Source: Edaphochlamys debaryana (lineage: Eukaryota; Chlorophyta; Chlorophyceae; Chlamydomonadales). Taken from it: DNA of 64,000 bases. Shown piece after piece: positions 35,301 through 46,500 of this stretch; position 1 is the stretch's first letter, and each line of letters opens with the position of its first letter. A model generated the notes under the pieces. It did not search any database. It saw nothing but the letters and a program-made list of their open reading frames with translations, and was not told the origin of the DNA. Where the stretch lies: assembly GCA_016858145.1 (NCBI GenBank), contig JAEHOE010000001.1, positions 3,348,001 through 3,412,000 of the forward strand, in the 5' to 3' direction. A program made the position numbers and the translations under genes.

Positions 35301-36920
35301 GCCGTTGCGGGGTCGTACGCCCTCAGCACGGCCGCCGCGTGGGCCTGGAGCCAGCCGTCGCTGGGGCCGGCGTGCTGCGGGTTGGCGCGGCACCAGGCAA
35401 CCAGCGCGCCCTCCAGAGCGTCCATGTCAAACGGCTCAGGGACGGCACCCCCGGCGGGCTTGCCCCCGGCCCTGTCCAGCTCCGCCCTGACCCCCGCCTC
35501 CGTGGCCTCCGCCAGCAGCCCGCTCATGCGCCCGCACGCCGATGCCACGAAGGTGGGCCCGGGGTCCACATCGAACACAGCCGCAAGCTCCACGGCCGCA
35601 CACAGACCGGACATGTCCGCAGAGCCGAGCTGGGGAGATAAGGGGACAAGATGACATGAGGAAAAGAGATGAGCACACTAGGCGGATAGGCCCAATAGCT
35701 TAGAGCTATCGCCCCTCTTTCGCAACCCCGGTCCAGGGCCCCGCTTACCCGCTGCAAGAGCTTTTCAGAGCCGTACAGGTCCATTGCGAGGTAGGCTGCC
35801 GCTGCGTCCACCGCTTCTTGGGCGTCTGGCCACGCGCCCGCGGCCTCTCCCGCCTCCGCCAGCTCCTTCAGCGCACCCAGACCCAACCGCAGCTTGGGCA
35901 GCAGCCAAGGCATCCGCGGTGCCAGGGCCGCCGCCGCGGCGGGCAGTGCCGCGGCCAGCTCGGGCAGCAGGTGGTCCTTGCGCAGGGGCCACTGCGCCAG
36001 CGGGAGCAGTACGGCAAGGGAGGACAGCACATCCACCAGCTGGCTGTACGACAGCAGGCCCAGGCGGGCATGCAGCTCCGTCACCGCATCCCGTACGCAG
36101 TCCTGCAGGGGAAGGGCGGTACACGGGGCAATTTCAGCACTGCGCCCGAGCTCACACGTGGCCTGAAAAGCATCAACCCGATCTGGGCCGTCGCGGCCCT
36201 CATGCCGTACTGTGTACGACGTGGGCCAGCAGTACACGCCGAGATCTCCGTCTGCGCCCACCTGGAGCTCGCGCATCTCGTTGCTCCCTGGCGACAGATG
36301 CGCCCGGGTCTCCGCGGGCGCGTAGCACCGGACAAGCGCCCGCAGGCCCGCTACATAGGGGCCGGTGGCTGCTGCGCCGGAGATACCTCGGCACTGTTCA
36401 AGCAATGTCAGCACCTGCTTTGGGGTCTCTGCCCTCTCCAGGAGAGTTGGCAGCTGATCTGGCGAGGCCGCCTGCGGTTCGGTGCCTGTGCTGCGAATCC
36501 ATTTGCGCTGCAGCGGCCCCCTCGCCCCGTCCCCACCACCATCTGGACGCTGCGGCGAAGCCCGGACTAAGACCGAGTGGGAACCTAGCTCTCCTGGCTT
36601 GAGTACGCTGGAACGCGGGAATACTCCGCCCCGTGTCACTGCCCCAGGGCCGATGGCCGGGACAGCTGGGGATGTAGCTGTCCGGCGAAGGATCTCGACG
36701 GACGGGGCGCGGAGGCCGGCCTGGAACAGACAGCAAATGAGAATACAGGGTGAGAAAAGTCATTGGGGAGAACCAGATAGCGTCGGCCAAGAGGTCGGGC
36801 AAGCAAACTGTCGCGGGAGGCACGCCGTGGGATTCACGGCCAACCCGGCCACCGCGGTCGGTCGGTCGGCCGCTCCTCTCTCACCTGAGCCGGCCTCGCA
36901 CATGAAGCGCTATGCTGCAT
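26388..36920 (-). CDS. OPR-A: giant OPR-like helical-repeat protein, probable frameshift
   Basis: Eighteen exons: 36920-36885, 36720-36262, 36102-35749, 35629-34934, 34846-34748, 34657-34379, 34247-33966, 33873-33733, 33629-33224, 33120-32858, 32732-32469, 32354-31797, 31680-30160, 30046-28726, 28617-28352, 28229-28027, 27880-26861 and 26717-26388, about 2,830 codons. Exon 2 (GLRAPSVEILRRTATSPAVP) resembles a transit peptide. OPR-like cores: LIGLGVSPQPVWLTAY in exon 11 and LAVLGLRPEPTWLESY in exon 12, each followed by amphipathic Leu/Ala-rich helices. No RAP domain is seen. Exon 16 is 203 nt, whereas OPR-B and OPR-C have 180 and 183. Relative to OPR-B there is a net +2 nt near the G6 run at 28180-28185, so the normal acceptor leads to a stop in exon 16. 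An acceptor at an upstream CAG|TCC would restore the frame. The intron after exon 13 has a GC donor. The organelle RNA role is inferred. Confidence 0.6.
28160..28229 (-). pseudogene. Candidate frameshift in OPR-A exon 16
   Basis: From the acceptor at 28229 the frame set by exon 15 reads to a TGA within this exon. The homologous frame (NGDEDLPPPLLRTRQLG) is open but shifted by one. Aligned with OPR-B by eye, OPR-A has 41 nt where OPR-B has 39, at a G/C homopolymer. It could be a true lesion, a sequencing error, or use of another acceptor about 55 nt upstream. Confidence 0.5.
30158..30159 (-). other. GC donor of a GC-AG intron in OPR-A
   Basis: Junction CAG|GCAAGC after exon 13, a close match to the GC-AG consensus. 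It joins in phase 0 to the acceptor before 30046. The paralogues use GTAAGC (B) and GTGAGC (C) at the equivalent place. Confidence 0.65.
36824..36840. promoter_or_regulatory. Intronic palindrome, OPR-A copy
   Basis: GCCGTGG-GAT-TCACGGC in the first intron, 45 nt after the exon 1 donor. Seven-base arms with one mismatch, spacer of three. It corresponds to perfect versions in OPR-B and OPR-C. Confidence 0.6.
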
Positions 36921-37598
36921 CGTGTCATGCGGTTCTCAGCACTGCTGGGCTGATACCCCGGCCGCGGAGCTCATGCCGGGCCGCGAAGCCCTCCAGCTGC
37001 CGTCGGTGTCCACTTAGCCTAGCAGTCTAAGTGAGCATGCTGTTTTGAGGCTGGCAAGGTAGCGTCGGTGTCGAGCGTCGGTGCAGGGACCCGAGGGCGA
37101 TGCATGCGCACTTGCAAGCGGGAAACACCCACAGCAGTGCAGAAGCACGCGCTCTTCTACGTGATTGCAAGCAACGTGTGACAGGGAATGGCGCTCACCC
37201 GCAGATCGCAGACTCCATGAGGCTGTCGCACACACGAACCCTGTCTTCCGTCGTCTCGCGAACCCCCGTGCCCCCCATGCACTATTCTGCTGTGCGTGTT
37301 CTTACAAGCCTCCCTACTCACGACGAAACCGGCATCAAGATGTCAGGCCCCCGTGCCTCCCCGTTGCCAAAGACCCGCGAACTAGGTGCAGCTGGCGTTG
37401 CTCAAGACCCGCGTCTCTCCACACCTCCAACATAACTGCCGCGGAAGCGGCGGCCTTCGTACGCCTACTGAGCTTGTGCGCAACCCCTTTGCACCAGTCC
37501 AAATATTGCCACGTGCTCCGGCTCTGAGGGGTCTAGACTCCGCAACGCCCACGTCCCCCCGCTCATGTCCAGTCCAGTCCAGTCTGTTCAACCTCAAC
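36921..37598. promoter_or_regulatory. OPR-A upstream region / OPR-B 3' flank
   Basis: About 680 bp between copies. The 13-mer GAAGCCCTCCAGC at 36985-36997 recurs upstream of OPR-B (48453-48465), 65 and 42 bp before the respective start codons. A minus-strand TGTAA (37302-37306) lies about 290 bp after the OPR-B stop. No further gene is seen. Confidence 0.45.
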
Positions 37599-40500
37599 TC
37601 AACGGCCCCATACTGCCTTAAGGAAGCCCCCGATCCCACGCACAGTCTCGCCTACCGCTCTGCCGATGCCGCCGTCCCCTCTCTGCCCCGCCTCCTGCGC
37701 CGCCTTGGGCGCTGCCTTGGTGCTCTCTGCTGGAGCCGGCGCAGACAGCTCCTCGGCGGCTTTCGGCGCTGCTGCCGGCTGCACCTCACACCCTACGTCC
37801 TTGAGCCGTCTCTTCTGCCGCCTGGCCTGGCCCTGCCATGGATCGGGACAGAGGAGAAGTAGGGTATGAGCGCATGGCGCATGGCGCATGGCGCATGGCG
37901 CGCAGGGTATGGCGCAGAACCGCAGCTCGTGCTCCCAACGGTTTGCTGCGAAGGCGGAAGCGACTGCGTCCACGCCGTCAACGAAGCACATATCCGCCGC
38001 AACCCTTCCCACAGATCCCACCTTCGTTGAGACCGGCACCGCTGCGCCCTTGGGAGATCCGGTCGGCTCCGCAGCCTCCGCCTTGGCGGGCCCGACAGCG
38101 GCCGCGGAAGTCTGTGGACGCTGCGCCGGTGGGGCAAGCGAGGAGGCCGGCGGGGAGGCCGGTGCCGGTCGAGACGGCTCCCGCGGGTGGTGTATGACTC
38201 GGGCCTCACGGCCCGAGTCACCCGCGGCTTTTGCGCCAGCCGTCGCACCCTTGCCGGCGCCGCGCTGCGGCTGGCCAAGCCCTTTCGTGAGCCGTCCCGC
38301 CAGGCCGCCCAGGGCCCCCCCCACCGCCGAGGCCGCGCTGGACACGGAGCGCTGCATGGACGGCTCAGCGTCCGCAGGCCGACGGGGGCGCTCCTCCGTA
38401 AGTCCCAGCATGGAGGTGAGGCCCGATTGCGCGACTTGAAGGCCCAAGCTCAGGACCTCCATCCCCGTGATGCCAAGCCTCTGGAGGGGAGCCACCAGCG
38501 AGGCCCAGCGGCCGGAGACGGGGCGCACACGAGTGGCCCTCAGTTGCTGCCCGAACGGGGCCAGACGGCGGGTAGCCTGGACCATCCATAGCATGCCGAG
38601 GATTGGACTCAACCAAGCGCCCACCCGCCGGACATAAGCCTCGCGGAGGCCGTCGCCAGCCGGGTCGCTCCCGTCACCGTGGCGTCTGCCGGGGGGTGGG
38701 GCCAGCCAGTCCGGCAGCCAGACCTCGTTCTTGGACGCCTCCCACTCGTGCGGCGAGAGGCGGTACTTGCGTCGACCGTTGGGCCACTTCTGCTCAGGCC
38801 AGCCGTTTCCGTCCGGCTCGCTCATCCGGCTGATGGACCGATCCCTTTCCTCCTCCCAGGCGGGGCCGCGCTCCCACCTCAGCCCAGCCAGGAGAAGATT
38901 GGTCGTCAGGAGGACTGGGCTGCTCAGCAGGGACCGGTCCTTCATCTCCTGCTGAGCCTCTCCCAAGAGCCAGGACTTCAGCGTCATCTCTGGGATCTCA
39001 GAGGTTTTGTTGGGGGTCCTCTTCATCCTCACGGTCCGCAGCTCCCGCTCGAAGACAGCCTGGTCCACGTCACCGAGGTCGTACGGCCCCTCGCCATACG
39101 GGCCGTACAGCCCGTCGGCCTCGCCGGACAGCACTCGCAGCAGCGGCGGTGCGAGCCAGCGCTCGATCGGCAGCTCCTTGTCGTAGATGCCCTCGGTTAC
39201 CGCGTCTGCAAGTGCAGACATCACCGCCGGCTCCAGCGCCCTCAGCACGGCGCTGAGGTGGGCCAGGGGCGGCAGGTCGGTGCGGGCCGCCAGGCGGTCC
39301 AGGGAGGAGCGGTACAGCTCGCCAACCTGGGGGCAGGGGGAGGGGGAGAGCGGCACGGCGGACCGCAAGGAGGAGGGAGTCAGGGTTCAGCATTAGTATC
39401 GGCTGGCATGGGTGGCGGCTGCAAGCGCAGAGGGCTAACCAACCTTCGACCGCTCCTCAGCCAGCTCCCTGTCGAGTCCATTAGCGCTGTTGCGGCCGTG
39501 CAGCGTCAGACCAAACAGCATCCCCAGCTGCCGGGCGCTCAGCAGCGGGGCCGGGGGGTTCTCATCGCCGTTGGCAAGCACGGGGTGGCGCCTTGCGCCC
39601 GTGCCCTGGGGCTCGGCAAGAGCCTGCAGGCAAGACGAGGCGGTCAGACAAGGAGCGGCGTCACGGGCATGGTAGGACGGCATGCCGGAGGCTGCTGCAT
39701 GTGGCGCTGCAACTCCTGACCGCTCTGCCGCACCTGAATGTGGCGCTGCAAGGTCGGTTGCGCCTGACGCAACAGCCACAGGCTTCCCTCCGACAGAAAG
39801 AGATAGGGGCCACTGTAAGCGCATCTGTCGTACAGCAGTTCGATCAGAACTTTGTCGTGTAGCTCTTGCCCTGCTGCCAGCGCTGCGTCGCCCGGCTGCC
39901 CGGCCCTGACGGCGTCTTCCGCAGTGAAGAAGCCCTTCCTGCGCTTAGCCACCTCCCCGTAAGAGCTGGCCTTCACACGGTCATCAAATGCCTTCCCCCC
40001 TGCGGACATAGAACGCGACCGGAATGTGCAGCAGGCTGAGGTGCGCAGGCAACGGGGGCATGTGAGCAGTATGTTGGACGTTGCCCCGGTCCCCGGGCCC
40101 CGTGCTCACCAAGCCCATGTGCCGCAGCCAGGAGGCGCCACACCGCCCCGTTGCGCCCCTGCATCAGGGGCTCCACCGGGACTGCCTGGAGCAGGGCCAT
40201 GGCGCCATTGGCAATCTCGAGCGTTACGCTCCAGAAGCCGCGGCGACCCTCGACGCCGGGCAGGCGCGCGCGCAGCTCGTTAGCCAGCTCCAGGGCAGCC
40301 ACGGCCTCATCAACCCGAGGGAGAGGGTCCTCCTTGAGGCGGCCGCCCACCAGCGCCTCGAGCTGCTGCAGGAGCCGCAACGTGAGCAGGGAGAAGGGGC
40401 CCAGCGCGGCGGGCGGAGTCGTGACAGCTTCGGCGCCGCCGTCCACCTCGGCCATGAAGAGGGCGGCGTCGACCTTCCGCTTCAGCCTATCAGAGGGACT

Positions 40501-43500
40501 GTCGCTGTCCGTCTTGCTGGGCTCCAGCACGAGCGACAGCCCATTCAAAACCAGCTTGCGTGCCGATTGCGCCGGTTGCACAGCTGCAGAGGCCTGGGGA
40601 GGGCTAGCGCTCAGCGGCTCGTTCGGGTCCTCTGCGCTGAGCAGCCCGCTGTGCCGCTGGATGGGGGCCACGCGCTCCACCACGCCGCTGTCGTACAGCT
40701 CCTGGAGGGCTAGGACCACCTCGCTGGCCCCCAGCCGCTCCACGGCCCCCGGGTCCGCCTGCAGAGCCAGCAGCGCTGCGTGGCTGCGGGCGGAGGAGGC
40801 GCCAGAGATGCGAAGGAGCCTTGCTCGGAGAAGGCCCTGCATAAGTGGCTCCGCTGCTTCTGAGGCAGCGAGGGCCAGTCGGCTCTCCAGCGCGGCCGCT
40901 GTCGCCTCGGGCATGGGCAGGGCAGCGTCCAGGAAGCCCTGGCTGACGAGCTGCTCCAGCGCTGGCGTTGGCAGCAGCTCCACCACGGGCACGGAGAGCA
41001 GCCGCAGCAGTGCCGCGGCGGCAGGGGCGGGCAGCCGAGCGCCGCCGCTGAGGGCCAGCACTCCCTGCACCAGCGGAGCGAGCTTCTCGGGTTGCAGCCG
41101 TGTGGCCGCGTCAGGTAGAAGGCGGTCCCCGGCACGGCGCTTGAGCCGCTTGGCTACGTCCTCCACCTTCAGCTTGGCCGCGGCAGCGGCAACTGCACCC
41201 GCTGCTGCAGCGCCCGCAGCTGCCGCGGGCTTATCGGAGTGGAGCGTGGCCTCCTCGACGGCGTCCACCCCGGCCGCCAGCACCGCGGGGGCGAAGCGGT
41301 CTTGCGCCGCCAGGCAGTAAAGCTCACCCTCGGCATTGGGCAGCAGCGCTTGCAGCAGCGGCAGGACAGCCCCGATGCTGGAGGGGTCGGACGGGGGAGC
41401 CGCGAGGAGGACGCGGCGTGCCAGCTGCGCGCACGGGCGAAGTGAAACAGGGGCATGATGTTGCTTCTATGAGGCCAGGGCGCTGTGACAGTCACTAGCC
41501 TTGTATAACACTTGTGTCACGAACCAGGTGCTTACCTCAATGCCCAGGGCTCCACTGCTCTGCTGTCCGAGCACCGGTATCAGCCGCTGGACTAGAGGCC
41601 CGAGTTGTCTAACTGTGAGCGCCGGGATCCGGTCCAGCAGCGGCAAGACTTCCACCAGCGGCACCTCGGAGCCCAGGCCCGCTGTAGCCCGGGCCACCAG
41701 CGCGGGATAGCGGCCGGCTGTGCCGGCGCCCGCCTCACACAGGTGCAGCAGGGCCGCGGCGGCCTCTGTGGGCTGCGCCGTGAGGGCTTCCTTGCGGACT
41801 GCGGCCTCGAGGGCTGGGAGGAGGTCAGCCGCGAAGTCTGGCGAGGGCCCAGCCAAACCCGCGGGGTTGCCCGCTCGCGCCACCTCCGCCCACAGCAGGG
41901 CCAGCTGCCCCAGCTGCTTGGCGGGCAGGGCCTTGGCGGGCTGGGGCCACGGAGCGGGACCCGTGTGGCCGAACGCCACCGCCCACACCCTGGGCGGGAC
42001 GCACTCCAGCCGCCCCAGGCGCCGGGAGGTCCACAGCAGGGCCAGCGCCCGGAGCAGCTGCTGCTCAGAGGGAGGCGCACCAGCGGGGGAGGCCTTTGCG
42101 CCGGTCTCTGCGGACACCTCGAGCAGCTGCCTGACCCAGGCCTCCGCGTCATCCAGCCTTCGGCCGCCAACGCCCACTCCGCTGGCCTCCATGCCGTACA
42201 AGACAGCGACAAGGTCGTCGAGGCACAGCCGCACGCTGCCGTACTCGCCACCCCACGCCTGGAGAGCCTCTGCCCTGGCGACCTTCATGGCCGCTGCTGC
42301 CTTGGTGCCAGGCCGGGTAGCGCCGCCATACTTTGCGGCCGCAGTGGCCTCCGCAACGGGGGGCGGCGGCCCTCGTCGCCGCAGCTCGACCGCAAGCGTG
42401 CGCCACCAGTCTCGGTCCACAAGCTGCGTGCCCGCTGCTGAGGCGTACGACACCACGCATGCCAGCTGTCCCACGCTGGCCGCTTCCAGCGCCTCGGGTC
42501 TGTCCAGCAGCCGTGTCTGCAGCTTGGACAGCTGCTGGGGGCTGGGGGTCCGGGGCAGGGCCCAGAGTAGCACCGACGAGATGCCGTCACAAAGCTGGCC
42601 CCACGCCTGGTAGTCCGCCGTGGCCTGGGCCGCCTTGGCGTTGAGGGTCCCAGCTGCATACACAGCCGTACAGGAAACCACGCCGCTGAACAACCCGGAC
42701 GCATAGGCCGACAAAACAGGCTCCCCAACTGGGCCGCCAGTCGGCGCAGCTGCCTTGAGCAGCATCGCCCACTCGGCCGCTGAGACTGGCACCGCCTGCC
42801 TGGCTGACGCCTCGCCCGCTCTCCCGCCCTTGCGCCCCTGCTGCGCGTAGGCCCCAGCAAGATCCGCTAGGGAGAGGCGGGCGTACTGTGACACAGCTGC
42901 CGATGCCAATGCGGCGGCGCCACCGGCCTGGCCTTGCGCCGCTTCACAAGGCTCCTCACAAGACTCGTGGCGGGTCAGCGCGGCGAGGCTTAGCAGGTCG
43001 ACGATAAGCTGCGGTGGCGGTAGCATTTGGTCCTCTGATTGTAACCCCGCCTTCCGAGCATGAAGGAGGCACTGCGGACGTGCAGGGCAGTGGCAGAGGT
43101 CTGAGTAGCCTACTACGCCATAAGCAAGACAGGAAGCGCAGAGGAAGCGTAGAGAAGGCAAGCGTGAGGGTGAAGCGCTTGAGCCCCTTCCTACCGTGCA
43201 GCACTCGAGCAGCCACTCCGGCTCCACTCGGCCCAGCAGGTCCGCCGTCGCCACGCGCCCGCCCCGCTCCCTGCTGCGCTGCAGCTCCAGGGCCGCCACC
43301 GCCCCCGACACCATCAGCAGCTGGGCCTGGGAGTACCTGGGGAGCACCTTCTCGCGCCGGTCCTCGGACACAAACAGGGCCGTGGCGCGATGAAGAACAT
43401 CGAGGGCCTTGCCCGATAAAGGCTGAGCGCCCGTCTGCCCCTCCTCCCTGAGCCTGTTCTGCCACAGCGTGTGCACTCCGCCCAGGAGCAGCCCCAGCGG

Positions 43501-46500
43501 GAACACGTCGAAGCGGCGCAGATCCTCCCTCTCCGCCTGCGCCAGGAGCACCTCCAGCACCACCACCGGGGGCGCGGCACGGAGCAGCGCCAGGCCCTCG
43601 GCGGCGTAGGCCAGGCCCGTGCGCGACAGCTTCGGTGCCAGGTCCTTGACGGTCGACACGTACGACTCGAGCCACGTGGGCTCGGGCCTGAGGCCCAGCA
43701 CCGCCAGCTGCCGTACAGCGGCCACCAGGGCGTCGGGCTTAGCGGACAGGGCCTGCGGGGTGTGGGAAGCCGAGCGCCAAGAGTACATCCAATTGGTGTG
43801 TGGCATGAGCGCCTTGATGCTAGCGGCATCCAGAATCCAGTGCCTACTCTATTTGTAACGTTGCATCAACTCACCGGGTCCAGCAGCAGATTGCCGAGCA
43901 CCCCGGCAAGCCCTGCCAAGGAGGCCTCCGGGGTAGTCCTGCTGGCGCCCTCAGCTTGTGGGCCTCGTGGGCTCTGCGCATGAAGCTCTGGCGCAGGGCT
44001 GGACGTCTGGAGCAGAGGCATGCTCTCCAGGACGCTGGCAAGGCCCATGGCCGAGAGCTTTGGGGCCAGGTCCTTGACGGTGGACACGTAGCACTCGAGC
44101 CACGTGGGCCCCGGGCGGAAGCCCAGGGCCAGCAGCTTCTGCACAGCAGCGACCAGGGCGTCGGGCTGACCGGACAGCGCCTGTTTAGAAGGAAGGGACA
44201 GGGAGGGGCGGTTGGGGTGAGCGTCGCAAGCAGGTTCGAAGGAACCCGGGGACCTCAACGGACGAGCCGCACCTTCATGGGGCGCTCTTGCAGTAGCGCC
44301 ACGGCAAGAGCCCCCAACAGCTCTTCCCGTGCAGCCTGGTGGGCTGCATCCTGCGGCGCCGGGGCACCCTGTAGAGTTGAGGAGGGCTCAGTAGCCTCCT
44401 GTGCCCTGCCCCGTGCGTTCTCGAGTACGAAGAAGGCACTGAGGAGGGAGGTGAGCTCATCGGGCTTGGTCTTGCGTCCGCTAGCCCGCAGGGCGACGGA
44501 AGCAGCCCCATACAGTTCTGAAGGATCGGAAGGGAGGAGGTTGGAGCGTCGGGGACAGGGATGGGAGGAATACTAAAGCCCAGACCCTAAACCCTAAACC
44601 CATAGGCTCCCTGCTGCAATCCACAACTACGTACCTGCGAGTTCCTCTGGCGGGTAGTGACGAAGCGAGGCGCACGCTGCGAGCAGGCAGGACAGCGGCA
44701 CCAGCCCCACTGCTGCCACGGCCGAAGACTTGTTCGTCTCCTCGTCGCTTGCGCTGGCTGTGCCGTCCGGCTGCTGGGGGCAGGCAGCACGCCCAACTGC
44801 CACCACAACGCTGCCGCTGGCACTGCCGTCACCCGGCTGTTGCCGTCCAATAGCGTCACCCGTGCCCGCTGCCAGCGACGCCCGTGCCGCCTCCAGCATG
44901 CGTGCCAGCAGCTGGCGGCTGGGCGCGTCGGAGCCAGCGGCAGCTGCGGAGGGGCCCGGCTGGTCCGCTGCGGGCTGTAGCTGCGTGGGCCTCCACCTGG
45001 CCTCCACGAACAGCCCCTGCGCGGCGAAGCCCAGGTGGCTGGCAGAGGGCCGCAGGGCCATCAGCCGGTCCAGGGCAGGAAGCAGGGCGGCCTCGGTCGC
45101 CGGGGCCACAGCGGCCTGGGGGGTGAGGGGAGGGGAGGGCACAGGCTCGGTTGCAATGCTGTGGCACGCGGGACCCCATTCCGGCACCTCGCCCCCAGCC
45201 CTGGCTCCCCTCCTCACCGCCAGGTTTGGCTCTCCCGAATGCTGCGTCTTGTCCGCAATCAGCCGCACCGACCGCCCAACAGCCAGTAGCAGCCGGGAGA
45301 GGTCCCGCGGGGAGGCGCAGGGCACAGCCAGCGCAGCGGGCATCAGCGCAAGCAGCTCCTGCACGGAGACACACGCGCGAAAGACCATCAGCGCTTGCCG
45401 CAAGACAAGAAGCTGGGGCCAACACGCCAGCCGCTGGTGATACGCCTGCACTCGGCACCTCAGCCGCTCACCCGTCGAAAGCCGGGCACCAAGGGCCAGC
45501 TACGGTTGAAGGCAAAGGAGTTGAGCACCAGGGTAGCATTGCTGGCGTCCAGGCCCGGATAGCCCTGGTCCCGCCAGTCCCCAAGTGCAAGCTCAAGCAT
45601 GTCTGGGTTCGCAAAGGCTTGGCGCAGGGCCGCCAGGGGAAGCAGGACCCCGAAGAGCAGTTGGGACCGGAGGCTCCCGTCCAACTCGGGGGCCGGCGTC
45701 GGGATCTTCGCCCTGAGGGTTGTCTCTGTTGCCATCATCTGCAAAGGGGTGCGCGGGAGGGTTTAGCATGTGGGTCTGAACGACACGACAAGATGCGTGA
45801 CCCATGAGGCCACGGGGCTCAGCCGTTTCCTGAATTCGGGCAGCCACCCTTGTCCGCAGCTCCACATACCTGAGCCCGGGCCGACAGCGTGGAGAGAACA
45901 TCCGGGGGCAGCTCGCGGAGGGCCCTCCGCTCCACCGCTTCCTCCAGAGCGGCTAGGTCCGGAAAAGGCACGCGCCAATGGTGGCAGCAGCCCACCAGTA
46001 TCACCATATCCGTTGACGACACGCCCTGCAGGTCTGTGGTCGCCAGTACGCTCGACACCAACTCAGCTGCACCCGGCACACCATTCCGCGCTTCTGCAGG
46101 TGGGGTGAAGTCGAAGGCCCACAGCGCGGCCAACAGCCGAGTGCCGTCCTGTGGCGCGAGGGCGCGACGGTCAAAGGGTTGTGCACACTCATGGTGCGTG
46201 TGCACACGCGGTAGCACCTACCTTGCTGGAGAGCTTGTGCAGGGCAGGCCTGAGCAGGCAGAGGGCGCCCGCCACGAAGGTTGCGTAGGGCGTGTGGTTG
46301 AGTCCGGCCAGCGCAACGAGGGCCTGCGCACAGACAGGCCAGCGTACCATCTCTGCTCCACGGTGAGCTAAGCGTGGCACATAGCGGTGCACAACAACTT
46401 GGACTGCACACTCACTGCCAGGATCTGCGAGGGCGCCATGTCCTCCAGGCGAGACGCCAGCGCCGCCTCCGCCAGCCGCCCCACCTCCTCCCCCGCTCGG

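Noticed and set aside
44584..44601. True chromosome end
   Set aside because: Only two and a half units inside an intron, with continuous coding sequence on both sides.
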